A stretch of DNA of 9,720 bases from an uncultured Bacteroidota bacterium (GCA_946479055.1 CAMLEX010000132.1:1-9720), one strand, 5' to 3'; counted from the first letter of the stretch, positions 1 through 8,582 are shown. Numbers and translations: made by a program. Notes: generated by a model not told the origin, from the sequence alone.

Positions 1-3000
1 TCTTCCTTTTTCACCGTGCACGCACCTGGAATAAGCGGGATAAAATATGGATGGGATTTGAACGCAAACGTGGGAAACTCAGCGATCTGAATGCATTATT
101 ACAAGGTAAAGGCAAGGATTTTTTTTCTGTGATCATTGGAGAAGAAAAAATATATACTACTATAAAGTATGTAATTACTCTCGATACAGATACTCAATTG
201 CCCCGTGATGTTGCATGGAAACTGGCTGCTACCATGGCTCATCCATTAAACCATCCCATCTATTCGTCAAAAAAAAGAAGGGTAAAAGACGGATATGCCA
301 TCCTTCAGCCCCGTGTATCCAATAGTTTACATATTGCCGGTAGTTCTATTTATTCAAAAGTACATGGCAATGAACCGGGAACTGATCCTTACACAAAAGC
401 TACTTCTGATGTATACCAGGATCTTTTTGAAGAAGGTTCTTTTATTGGAAAAGGTATTTATGATGTAGAAGCTTTTGAAAAAACATTAAAAGGAAGGTTT
501 CCGCAAAACCGGATCTTAAGTCATGATCTTCTCGAAGGAGCTCATGCAAGGGCAGGATTAGTAACAGATGTGCAATTATATGAGGAATATCCTTCTTCTT
601 ATATTACAGATATGCAACGCCGCCACCGGTGGATAAGAGGTGATTGGCAGATTGCAATCTGGTTACTACCTTTTGTACCCGGTGCTGATAGGCGGATCCA
701 TAAAAATCCGCTTACTCTACTTTCAAAGTGGAAAATATTTGATAATCTACGCCGGAGCCTTATTCCTTTATCACTGTTACTCCTTCTTTTATTCAGTTGG
801 CTGGTTTCTTCAAATCCGCTGTTCTGGACAGTTTCTGTGCTACTGATAATTTTTCTCCCCAGCCTCGTCAATTTTGGCTGGCAACTTTATAAAAAACCTG
901 CTGATGTAGTTTTTATTCAGCATTTTATTTACACCAGCCGGTCTTTAAAAGATAGCCTGTTTCAACATGCTCTTGATTTTATTTGCCTTCCTTATGAAGT
1001 TTATAACAACACCGATGCGATAGTACGGACAATATGGCGAATGCTTATTTCCGGAAAAAATCTTTTGCAGTGGAATCCTTATACCAATTCTAGCGATCAA
1101 AAAACAATTGTCAATGCATACAAGATCATGTGGTTCGCCCCGTTTCTTGCCCTGGCAATTTTCTCTTATTTGGTATTTTTTTATCCGGTAACCCTTTTTA
1201 AAATTCTTCCTTTCCTGCTTACCTGGGCTCTTTCACCGTTAATCGTCTGGTATGTAAGCCGTCCTTTCCAAAAGAAAAAAATTGACATCACTGCGGAGCA
1301 AACCATTTACCTGCGCATGCTGGCGAGAAAGATATGGGCATTCTTTGAAACCTTTGTTGGCGAAGATGATAACTGGCTGCCTCCTGATAATTACCAGGAG
1401 CAACCCGTAGAACGAATTGCTCACCGTACATCACCTACTAATATAGGTGTTTCGTTGCTGGCCAGTCTTTCCGCTTACGACTTTGGCTATATTACAGCAG
1501 GAGAGCTGATTGATCTTACTGCCAATACTCTTACAACCATGCAGCGCATGGAAAAGTACAGGGGCCATCTCTACAATTGGTATGATACACGGACACTAGC
1601 GCCGCTCAGTCCCAGGTATGTCTCCACGGTAGATAGTGGAAACCTCATAGGTCATCTGATAACGTTGAAACAAGGATTGATTTCTATTCCAGAGAAAAAG
1701 ATAGTTGATGAAAATATGTTTGAAGGACTGGTAGATGAAGTAAGGATATTAACAGAAAAAATAAAAAATCCATCTCTGCAAAAATTTCAACAGGAATTAA
1801 CGGTTAGCTATCAACAAAATCTTGAGAATCCTGAAAGCGTTAAAAAATACCTTGATACACTTGAGCAATCGCTGACGAAAATTTTTGTCGAATTGGATTC
1901 AGATCCTGAAACCGAAGAGGATTGGTGGATCCAAAAAATATTTGTACACATCAAGAATATAAAGAATGACCTGGATATATATATTCCATGGTTGTACATG
2001 CCCCCAACTCCTGCAAAATTTGAAAATCTTATTCCTTCTTTACCTGGTATACCGACTATAAGCCAATTATCGAAAATTGAACAGATACTATTACAAAAGA
2101 TCAATACCCTTTACACACCCGATAACACAGAAGACGAAAATGAATGGCTGTCCAATTACAGGGCTGCAATTACTGAGGCAGGAAGACGTGCAAAAGGAAT
2201 GATTCTTATGGTTGAGCAACTTGAACTAAAATGTTCCCAGCTTGCCAATATAGATTATGATTTTTTATACGACAGATCACAGCACCTCTTAACAATTGGT
2301 TACAATGCGGACGAACACAGGAAAGATAACAGTTATTATGATCTGCTTGCTTCGGAAGCAAGGCTAACAACTTTTGTAGCTATAGCCCAGGGAAAGCTTC
2401 CGCAACAAAGCTGGTTTGCATTGGGTCGTCAGCTTACTAATATTGGAACCACTCCTATTCTTCTTTCATGGAGCGGTTCAATGTTTGAATATCTGATGCC
2501 ACTCCTGGTAATGCCCAGTTATGAAAATACATTGCTTGATCAAACTACCAAAGCTGTTATTCAAAAACAAATAGAATACGGTCGGAAACGTGGAGTGCCG
2601 TGGGGAATTTCAGAGTCTGGATATAATATGGTAGACGCTAATTTAAACTATCAGTATCATCCGTTTGGTGTGCCGGGCCTTGGCTTCAAACGGGGACTGG
2701 CTGAAGATCTTGTTATTTCCCCTTATTCTACCGTAATGAGTTTGATGGTTGCGCCCCAATCTGCTTATGAAAATCTACTGGTATTAAAGAAAGAAGGCTT
2801 TGAAGGCAGGTTTGGTTTTTTTGAAGCGATAGATTATACGCCATCGCGGTTGTTGCGTAAACAAAATTATTCGATAATAAACTCTTTTATGGCGCACCAC
2901 CAGGGTATGAGTTTTTTATCTATCAATCATTTTCTTCTTCATCAACCAATGCAGCAGCGTTTTGAAGCAGACGTGCAGATAAAATCAACATTGTTATTAC

Positions 3001-6000
3001 TCCAGGAACGAATTCCGAGAGTTACTACATTCTATTCACCCAGTGTTCATGAAGCAGATACCAGCGTTACGCCCGGAAGCAATGGATTTATGCGTGTAAT
3101 GAATACACCCAATACCACTACACCGGAAGTACAATTATTATCAAATGGAAGGTACCATGTTATGGTGACTAACGCCGGCGGCGGTTATAGCCGTTGGAAA
3201 AATCTTGCATTAACACGCTGGCGTGAAGATAGTACTTGTGATAACTGGGGAACTTTCTGTTTCATAAGAGATCTTGATAATAATGTTTCCTGGTCTACAG
3301 CCTTTCAACCCACATTGAAAGAGGGGGATAATTATGAAGCAGTTTTTTCTCAGGGGCGTGCAGAATTTCGTCGCCGGGATCTATCACTTGAAACACATAC
3401 TGAGATCGTTGTATCACCGGAAGATGATATTGAATTACGGAGAGTACATATTACTAACCGTTCCCGTAAAAAAAGAACAATTGAAATAACCAGTTATACT
3501 GAAGTAGTATTAGCTTCTTCTATTGGCGATGAAATGCATCCTGCTTTCAGCAATCTTTTTGTACAAACAGAGATCAATGAGCAACGCAATGCGATCATCT
3601 GTACACGCCGACCCCGTTCTGACAGCGAAAACAATCCCTGGATGTTTCACTTAATGAAAGTACACGATGCGGAAATAAAAAATGTTTCTTATGAAACCGA
3701 CAGGGATCAGTTTATTGGCCGGGGAAATTCAATTAATACGCCTAAAATACTTAATCAATCCACGCCTTTATCCGGCAGTAGCGGCTCAGTACTGGATCCT
3801 GTTGTTTCTATACAATACCGGATAGTATTGGAGCCTTATGAATCCGCTACTATTGATATGATCTTTGGTATAGCAGAAACTAAAGAGACATGTAATGTAT
3901 TGATAGAAAGATACCAGGATCGTCATCTTATTAACCGAATACTTGAGTTGGCATGGACGCATAGCCAGGTCATATTAAGACAGATCAATGCTATAGAATC
4001 GGATGCACAATTATATTCACGGCTTGCGGGCTCCATCATTTTTGCCAATGCTTCTTTGCGAACCGATCCTGCTGTTATTCTGAAAAATCAGCGTGGACAA
4101 TCAGGACTCTGGAGTTATTCTATATCGGGAGATCTGCCGATCGTTCTTTTACAAATAGAAGATTCTTCCAATATCGAAATGGTAAAACAGTTGGTACAAG
4201 CCCATGCTTATTGGCGGTTGAAAGGCCTGCTTGTTGATCTTGTAATATGGAATGAAGACCATGGAGGTTACCGTCAGATTTTGCATAACCAGATTCAGGG
4301 GCTTGTTTCGCCCGGTATCTCCATTGACTCAAGAGAACAACCAGGTGGTATATTTATTCGTTCAGCCGACCAGATATCAAATGAGGATCGGATATTATTT
4401 CAGACAGTCGCACATGTAGTAATTTCAGACAGGCTTGGAACTCTGGAAGAACAAATAGCCGGGCGAACCAAACTGAAAACAACAGTTCCATTTTTTAGCC
4501 CGACTAAATTCCCATCATCGCTTGTTACTTCCGTTACACCTCCTGCCGATCTGCAGTTCTTTAACGGATATGGTGGTTTTTCAAAAGATGGTAAAGAATA
4601 TGTCATCATTACTACTGCTACTCAATCTACGCCAGCTCCCTGGATAAATGTTTTAGCTAATCCTCAATTTGGTAGCATAGTATCTGAAAGTGGTCAATCT
4701 TACACATGGGTTGAAAATGCACATGAGCTCCGGCTTACTCCCTGGAATAATGATCCTATAACAGATCTGAAAGGAGAAGCTTTTTATATACGTGATGAAG
4801 AAAGCGGAAGATTCTGGTCACCTACTCCCCTTCCAGCCCGTGGCAAGTCTCCTTATATTACCCGTCATGGATTTGGATACAGCATTTTTGAACATAGTGA
4901 AGATGGGATAGAGACTGAAATGTGTATGTACACGGATATTGAACAGCCTGTTAAGTTTATGGTGTTGAATGTTCGCAATAAATCCGGTCGGCTTCGCCGC
5001 ATTTCCGTTACCGGTTATATAGAATGGGTGTTAGGTGATCTGCGTTCACGGTCATTGATGCACGTTATAACAGAGATGGATCTGCGCAGTGGTGCCATCC
5101 TTGCCCGAAACGCTTACAACAGTGAATTTGAAAACAGGGTCGCATTTTTTGATGTAGATGGACTTAATAAATCTTTTACAACTGACCGGGCAGAGTTCAT
5201 TGGCAGAAATGGCGTCTTAAGCAATCCTGAAGCAATGCATAGAACAAAACTTTCCGGCAAGTCAGGAGCTGCATTAGATCCTTGTGCTGCAATACAAGTT
5301 GCATTCGATCTTGGGGATGAGGAAGAGCATAAAGTAGTATTCCGGCTTGGCGCGGGAAAAAATATACAGGAAGCTCTTGCTGTCATACGCAATTTTGAAG
5401 GAAGTGGTGCCGCCCAGACAACATTGGCAAAAGTTCGTCAATACTGGCAGGAAAACCTGGAAGCGGTGCAAATAGAAACACCGGATGTTGCAACAAATAT
5501 TCTGGCTAATGGATGGCTGAATTACCAGACACAGGCTTGCCGCCTCTGGGCCCGAAGCGGCTTTTATCAATCAGGCGGTGCTTTTGGATTCAGGGATCAG
5601 CTTCAGGATGTATTATCACTAATGCATACAAAACCGCAATATGCAAAAGAACAAATCCTTGTATGTGCATCAAGACAGTTTAAAGAAGGCGACGTTCAGC
5701 ATTGGTGGCATCCCCCGGCAGGAAGAGGCGTCCGTACAACCTGCTCTGATGATTTCCTGTGGCTGCCATTAGTAACAAGCCGCTACGTTGCTGCAACCGG
5801 AGATACGCACCTGTTGGAAGAGTCTATTCATTTCCTGGAAGGTCGTCTATTAAATGCTGACGAAGAATCGTACTATGATCTTCCGATAAAATCCGATCAA
5901 TCCTCTACTTTATATGAACATTGTGTAAAGGCAATTGAACACGGATTTCGTTTTGGAGCAAACGGATTACCACTTATGGGATCGGGTGATTGGAACGATG

Positions 6001-6983
6001 GTATGGATAAGGTAGGTGAGCATGGAAAAGGAGAAAGTGTTTGGCTTGCATTTTTCTTTTATGATATTTTAATCCGCTTCATTGAAGTCGCCAACCTGAA
6101 AAATGACACCGTATTTGCAGAAAAATGCAGACAACGGGCTGAACAATTACGTAATAATATCAATCAGCATGCCTGGGATGGTGAATGGTACCGCCGTGCC
6201 TATTTTGACGACGGCACGCCATTGGGTTCCGCTATTAATGATGAATGTAAGATAGATTCCATTGCACAGAGCTGGTCGGTATTGTCAAAAGGAGGTGATC
6301 CTGTCCGCTCACTAAAGGCAATGCAATCCGCAGATAAATTTCTTGTCCGTAAAGAAGATCAGATCATACAATTATTTAATCCTCCGTTTGATAAATCAAA
6401 TCTGAACCCTGGATATATAAAAGGTTATGTACCCGGCGTAAGAGAAAACGGCGGTCAGTATACACATGCCGCTATCTGGCTCGTAATGGCCTTTGCCGCA
6501 TTAGAAGATAAACAAAAAACATGGGAGTTATTGCAGATGATCAATCCCATAAATCATGGCAACGATCTTGCATCAATAACGCAATATAAAGTGGAACCTT
6601 ATGTCATAGCTGCGGATGTGTATGGAGTAAAAAGACATAAAGGTCGTGGTGGATGGACCTGGTACACAGGTTCGGCTGGCTGGATGTATCAATTGATCAT
6701 TGAATCGTTTTTAGGAATAAAGAGGAAGGGCAATAGCTTAAGTTTTGCACCCTGCATCCCTTCGGCATGGCCATCCGTCAAAATAAATTACCGATATATG
6801 GATACTGTGTATCATATTGAGTTAGTACAAACTCAACCTGCAAATAAGACTACCACGAAAGTGGTGGTAGATGGCGTAGAAGAAAGCAGCAAGGTTATAT
6901 TCCTGCAAAATGACGGTAAACCACACGAGGTAAAAATTTTCATTGAAAAAATGAATTTGGTAAAAAACACGGACCTGCATTGA
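1..6983 (+). CDS. ndvB: Cyclic beta-1,2-glucan synthase (GT84 + glycoamylase-like + GH94), 5'-truncated by the window edge
   Basis: Inner-membrane enzyme that polymerises glucose from UDP-glucose into beta-1,2-glucan, closes the ring and trims chain length by phosphorolysis. The frame is open from base 3, where 16 residues (FLFHRARTWNKRDKIW) precede the ATG at 51. They belong to the conserved run before the GT84 core, so that ATG is internal. Numbering from Met at 51: GT84 core with DTD (45-47), HDLLEG (158-163) and QRRHRW (189-194), the last being the QxxRW-type motif of processive glycosyltransferases. Membrane segments lie near 237-254, 256-276, 361-379 and 382-402. A glycoamylase-like domain (about 430-970; WGISESGYN at 851, AHHQGMS at 948) corresponds to the module shown to do transglycosylation/cyclisation (GH189, from memory). 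Two GT36-type carbohydrate-binding modules start near 1020 and 1500. The GH94 barrel (about 1815-2250) has FRDQ (1847-1850), WWHPP (1885-1889), SDD (1899-1901), GDWND (1979-1983; D1983 probable general acid), QYTH (2136-2139) and TGSAG (2206-2210). Rhizobial homologues have about 2,800 residues, so roughly 500 are missing. Family call very sure; the product's ring linkage is inferred. Confidence 0.95.
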   Translation, partial: FLFHRARTWNKRDKIWMGFERKRGKLSDLNALLQGKGKDFFSVIIGEEKIYTTIKYVITLDTDTQLPRDVAWKLAATMAHPLNHPIYSSKKRRVKDGYAILQPRVSNSLHIAGSSIYSKVHGNEPGTDPYTKATSDVYQDLFEEGSFIGKGIYDVEAFEKTLKGRFPQNRILSHDLLEGAHARAGLVTDVQLYEEYPSSYITDMQRRHRWIRGDWQIAIWLLPFVPGADRRIHKNPLTLLSKWKIFDNLRRSLIPLSLLLLLLFSWLVSSNPLFWTVSVLLIIFLPSLVNFGWQLYKKPADVVFIQHFIYTSRSLKDSLFQHALDFICLPYEVYNNTDAIVRTIWRMLISGKNLLQWNPYTNSSDQKTIVNAYKIMWFAPFLALAIFSYLVFFYPVTLFKILPFLLTWALSPLIVWYVSRPFQKKKIDITAEQTIYLRMLARKIWAFFETFVGEDDNWLPPDNYQEQPVERIAHRTSPTNIGVSLLASLSAYDFGYITAGELIDLTANTLTTMQRMEKYRGHLYNWYDTRTLAPLSPRYVSTVDSGNLIGHLITLKQGLISIPEKKIVDENMFEGLVDEVRILTEKIKNPSLQKFQQELTVSYQQNLENPESVKKYLDTLEQSLTKIFVELDSDPETEEDWWIQKIFVHIKNIKNDLDIYIPWLYMPPTPAKFENLIPSLPGIPTISQLSKIEQILLQKINTLYTPDNTEDENEWLSNYRAAITEAGRRAKGMILMVEQLELKCSQLANIDYDFLYDRSQHLLTIGYNADEHRKDNSYYDLLASEARLTTFVAIAQGKLPQQSWFALGRQLTNIGTTPILLSWSGSMFEYLMPLLVMPSYENTLLDQTTKAVIQKQIEYGRKRGVPWGISESGYNMVDANLNYQYHPFGVPGLGFKRGLAEDLVISPYSTVMSLMVAPQSAYENLLVLKKEGFEGRFGFFEAIDYTPSRLLRKQNYSIINSFMAHHQGMSFLSINHFLLHQPMQQRFEADVQIKSTLLLLQERIPRVTTFYSPSVHEADTSVTPGSNGFMRVMNTPNTTTPEVQLLSNGRYHVMVTNAGGGYSRWKNLALTRWREDSTCDNWGTFCFIRDLDNNVSWSTAFQPTLKEGDNYEAVFSQGRAEFRRRDLSLETHTEIVVSPEDDIELRRVHITNRSRKKRTIEITSYTEVVLASSIGDEMHPAFSNLFVQTEINEQRNAIICTRRPRSDSENNPWMFHLMKVHDAEIKNVSYETDRDQFIGRGNSINTPKILNQSTPLSGSSGSVLDPVVSIQYRIVLEPYESATIDMIFGIAETKETCNVLIERYQDRHLINRILELAWTHSQVILRQINAIESDAQLYSRLAGSIIFANASLRTDPAVILKNQRGQSGLWSYSISGDLPIVLLQIEDSSNIEMVKQLVQAHAYWRLKGLLVDLVIWNEDHGGYRQILHNQIQGLVSPGISIDSREQPGGIFIRSADQISNEDRILFQTVAHVVISDRLGTLEEQIAGRTKLKTTVPFFSPTKFPSSLVTSVTPPADLQFFNGYGGFSKDGKEYVIITTATQSTPAPWINVLANPQFGSIVSESGQSYTWVENAHELRLTPWNNDPITDLKGEAFYIRDEESGRFWSPTPLPARGKSPYITRHGFGYSIFEHSEDGIETEMCMYTDIEQPVKFMVLNVRNKSGRLRRISVTGYIEWVLGDLRSRSLMHVITEMDLRSGAILARNAYNSEFENRVAFFDVDGLNKSFTTDRAEFIGRNGVLSNPEAMHRTKLSGKSGAALDPCAAIQVAFDLGDEEEHKVVFRLGAGKNIQEALAVIRNFEGSGAAQTTLAKVRQYWQENLEAVQIETPDVATNILANGWLNYQTQACRLWARSGFYQSGGAFGFRDQLQDVLSLMHTKPQYAKEQILVCASRQFKEGDVQHWWHPPAGRGVRTTCSDDFLWLPLVTSRYVAATGDTHLLEESIHFLEGRLLNADEESYYDLPIKSDQSSTLYEHCVKAIEHGFRFGANGLPLMGSGDWNDGMDKVGEHGKGESVWLAFFFYDILIRFIEVANLKNDTVFAEKCRQRAEQLRNNINQHAWDGEWYRRAYFDDGTPLGSAINDECKIDSIAQSWSVLSKGGDPVRSLKAMQSADKFLVRKEDQIIQLFNPPFDKSNLNPGYIKGYVPGVRENGGQYTHAAIWLVMAFAALEDKQKTWELLQMINPINHGNDLASITQYKVEPYVIAADVYGVKRHKGRGGWTWYTGSAGWMYQLIIESFLGIKRKGNSLSFAPCIPSAWPSVKINYRYMDTVYHIELVQTQPANKTTTKVVVDGVEESSKVIFLQNDGKPHEVKIFIEKMNLVKNTDLH

Positions 6984-7118
6984 TCAATAGAAAAATCAGT
7001 AATGATAACGTGCTGGTTTTTCGCCAACAATTTTCCCGGAAAAAGACTGAAAACAAATCATTCATGATATGGCTGATTTTTTGCGGCTCCAATTATATAC
7101 TTCTATAAATTATTTAAA
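6984..7118. other. Intergenic spacer between glucan synthase and pyrophosphatase genes
   Basis: This 135-base AT-rich gap holds no open frame I trust. The 30 bases before the pyrophosphatase ATG are almost all A and T with no Shine-Dalgarno motif, as is usual in Bacteroidota. A TTTG at 7080-7083 and a TATACTTC at 7096-7103 recall the Bacteroidota promoter elements (TTTG and TAnnTTTG), but they are 12 bases apart instead of about 19, so I do not call a promoter. A 5-bp stem with a 3-base loop at 7031-7043 is too weak to call a terminator. Whether the two genes share a transcript is open. Confidence 0.5.
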
Positions 7119-7613
7119 ATGGACATAATTATTGAAACCCCGAAAGGCAGCAGCGAAAAATATAAATATGATGAAGCTCTCAGACTTTTCAGGCTGCATA
7201 AAACATTACCCGCTGGACTGGTTTTCCCGTTTGACTTTGGGTTTATTCCCGGCACACAGGGAGATGACGGTGACCCTCTTGATGTATTAGTCATTTCTGA
7301 ATTCCAGACTTTTCCCGGTTGTATAATGGATTGCCGCCTGGTGGGATGTATCGAAGCTGAACAATTTAAGGAAGGCTCCAAGCTACGTAACGACCGATTC
7401 CTGGCGGTACCTGAACAGAGCCGTGTATTTGAGAACGCCATTTCAATAGAAGATATTCCTTCAACACTTATCATCGAAATAGAAACGTTTTTTATTAATT
7501 ATATGCATGGCCAGGGAAAAGAAATTCATCTCATAGGAAATCTCAATGCTTCCCAGGCTATTTCCCTGCTTAGCAATACACGAAATGGTGCGAGTAAATT
7601 TGCAACAAGCTAA
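7119..7613 (+). CDS. ppa: Inorganic pyrophosphatase, family I, short variant
   Basis: Soluble cytoplasmic enzyme that hydrolyses pyrophosphate to two phosphates, pulling forward reactions such as nucleotide-sugar synthesis and nucleic-acid polymerisation. The 164-residue protein starts with the family's IET/KG strand (E6), followed by K14-Y15-K16-Y17-D18, the core FPFDFGFIP (36-44) and the signature DGDPLDVLV (50-58). The three aspartates D50, D52 and D55 match the metal-binding D65/D67/D70 of the E. coli enzyme. The conserved NDRFLAVP (91-98) and the FFINY helix (124-128) fit the C-terminal half. Several E. coli active-site positions are changed: both tyrosines of the YPxxYGYI segment are phenylalanine, R43 aligns with lysine K28, K104 with R93, and K142 with methionine M129. 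E. coli PPase has about 175 residues, so length is normal. The ATG at 7119 places the first strand correctly. It lies 135 bases after the glucan synthase and 91 before the DUF4142 gene. Family call is firm; full activity is inferred. Confidence 0.9.
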   Translation: MDIIIETPKGSSEKYKYDEALRLFRLHKTLPAGLVFPFDFGFIPGTQGDDGDPLDVLVISEFQTFPGCIMDCRLVGCIEAEQFKEGSKLRNDRFLAVPEQSRVFENAISIEDIPSTLIIEIETFFINYMHGQGKEIHLIGNLNASQAISLLSNTRNGASKFATS

Positions 7614-7704
7614 GACGGAGATTTTTGACTTTCATCGCATGATGAATTTATGGTAGCTCCGATACGTAGCGAAACATAAGATTAATAAATTAAAAACTAA
7701 ACCA

Positions 7705-8283
7705 ATGAAAAAAGGTGAATCGTTCTTGTTTGTATTGCTTTTTATTTGGGCTTGCAACAACGCTGGAAAAGACAGCGTAGAAAAAGCCGACTCGGTGAAT
7801 GAAGCTAAACTCGATTCATCGACTGTGAATACCCCGCCGCCAACTATCGCAACAGATGAGGAAAGTTCTTCATTCCTTGTCAGGGCAGCCAATGGAGGAA
7901 TGGAAGAAATGCAACTGGGCGAAATTGCCCGGCAAAAAGCAGTGAATCAGAATGTAAAAGATTTTGGTACTATGATGGTAAAGGATCATTCTGCCGAAAA
8001 CGATGTTGTTAAAGCCATGGCTGCCCGCAGAAATGTAACATTACCAACCGCGGTGGGTGATAAAGAAAAGAAAGAAATAAACGATTTGAATAAAAAAAGT
8101 GGGGCCGGTTTTGACATAGCCTATATGAAGAATATGATTCGAAATCATACTAAAAAGATAACCCTTTTTGAGAACGCTTCAGACAAAGTAAAAGATACAG
8201 AAGTAAAAACATTTATCGACAATGCGCTGCCTCAATTGAGAAATTACCTGGATTCAGCTAAAGCCATTCAGAAAGGTCTATAA
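7705..8283 (+). CDS. DUF4142 ferritin-like domain protein, predicted lipoprotein
   Basis: A 192-residue predicted exported protein of unknown function. Residues 1-16 are a short signal sequence (KK, then a hydrophobic FLFVLLFIWA) ending at C17, so IWAC can serve as a lipobox although tryptophan at -2 is unusual. Residues 18-54 are a low-complexity Ser/Thr/Asp/Glu/Pro linker, typical for tethering a domain outside the inner membrane. Residues 55-189 match the DUF4142 four-helix, ferritin-like pattern: FLVRAANGGMEEMQLGEIA (57-75), VKDFGTMMVKDH (84-95), a second helix pair around FDIAYMKNMIRNH (136-148), and a final helix ending in AKAIQKGL. H95 and H148 with nearby acidic residues sit at the family's conserved positions. 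Members often occur in stress-linked or envelope contexts in Bacteroidota, but no biochemical role is established. No Shine-Dalgarno motif precedes the ATG. The 3' end overlaps the opposing small gene by 16 bases. Domain call firm, lipoprotein status likely. Confidence 0.87.
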   Translation: MKKGESFLFVLLFIWACNNAGKDSVEKADSVNEAKLDSSTVNTPPPTIATDEESSSFLVRAANGGMEEMQLGEIARQKAVNQNVKDFGTMMVKDHSAENDVVKAMAARRNVTLPTAVGDKEKKEINDLNKKSGAGFDIAYMKNMIRNHTKKITLFENASDKVKDTEVKTFIDNALPQLRNYLDSAKAIQKGL

Positions 8284-8582
8284 TAGGACTGTCCCTGCCC
8301 TGTGTTTTTCTTTTGAACTAATCCCTTAAAATTATTACCGGTTTTTTTAAAAAGAAATGAATAGTCGGTAAAATTGTACATGGTTGGCCCTGTTACATAT
8401 AAAAAACTATTGTGTTTATTCACCTTCAGATCCTGTAACAAAATATTCAGGTTATTTTTTTGTTCTTTATTGATAGCTACAGCGCTTTTAGTTGATTTGA
8501 AAAAATTTTGTTCTTTTTTATCCTTTTCGTATTGATGAAAGATCAGCAAATGGATGGCGATCAGTAAAAGGATTTGCTTCAT
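8268..8582 (-). CDS. Hypothetical small protein with hydrophobic N-terminus
   Basis: I do not recognise this 104-residue reading frame. It lies outside any better-supported gene except for a 16-base tail-to-tail overlap with the DUF4142 gene, so it is not a shadow of another frame. Residues 1-15 form a signal- or anchor-like stretch (MKQ then ILLLIAIHLLIF) with no cysteine lipobox; the protein contains no cysteine at all. The rest is rich in lysine and asparagine: a charged segment at 18-44, a likely short helix NLNILLQDLKV (44-54), and an aromatic segment FLYVTGPTMYNFTDYSFLF (60-78) that could be beta strands. Codon use resembles the neighbours. No Shine-Dalgarno motif precedes the ATG, and a 5-bp stem (8595-8599 with 8611-8615) lies just upstream. 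It could be a small secreted or membrane-anchored protein, or a chance frame in AT-rich DNA; the N-terminal hydrophobic pattern favours the former. Confidence 0.45.
   Translation of the reverse strand: MKQILLLIAIHLLIFHQYEKDKKEQNFFKSTKSAVAINKEQKNNLNILLQDLKVNKHNSFLYVTGPTMYNFTDYSFLFKKTGNNFKGLVQKKNTGQGQSYYRPF

Noticed and set aside
5114..5570. Open frames of 92 and 98 codons on the minus strand within the glucan synthase, and similar ones elsewhere in it
   Set aside because: They lie entirely under a coding frame with clear family motifs, overlap each other, and show no recognisable domain.
7031..7043. TTTTC-CCG-GAAAA stem after the glucan synthase stop codon, considered as a terminator
   Set aside because: The 5-bp stem has only one G-C pair and no T-run follows on the plus strand.
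7080..7103. TTTG plus TATACTTC as a Bacteroidota promoter for the pyrophosphatase gene
   Set aside because: The spacing is 12 bases instead of about 19 and the second element matches only four of six fixed positions.
7103..7474. A 123-codon minus-strand frame over the pyrophosphatase gene
   Set aside because: The plus-strand frame carries the DGDPLDVLV signature and family-wide motifs; the opposite frame is a shadow with Ser/Leu-rich composition.
7631..7646. 6-bp hairpin TTCATC-GCAT-GATGAA after the pyrophosphatase stop codon, considered as a terminator
   Set aside because: The stem is short and AT-rich and is followed only by TTTATGG, with no run of T residues; such stems are common by chance.
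7632..7892. An 86-codon minus-strand frame over the start of the DUF4142 gene
   Set aside because: It is antisense to the signal sequence and linker of a protein with a firm domain match, and has no features of its own.
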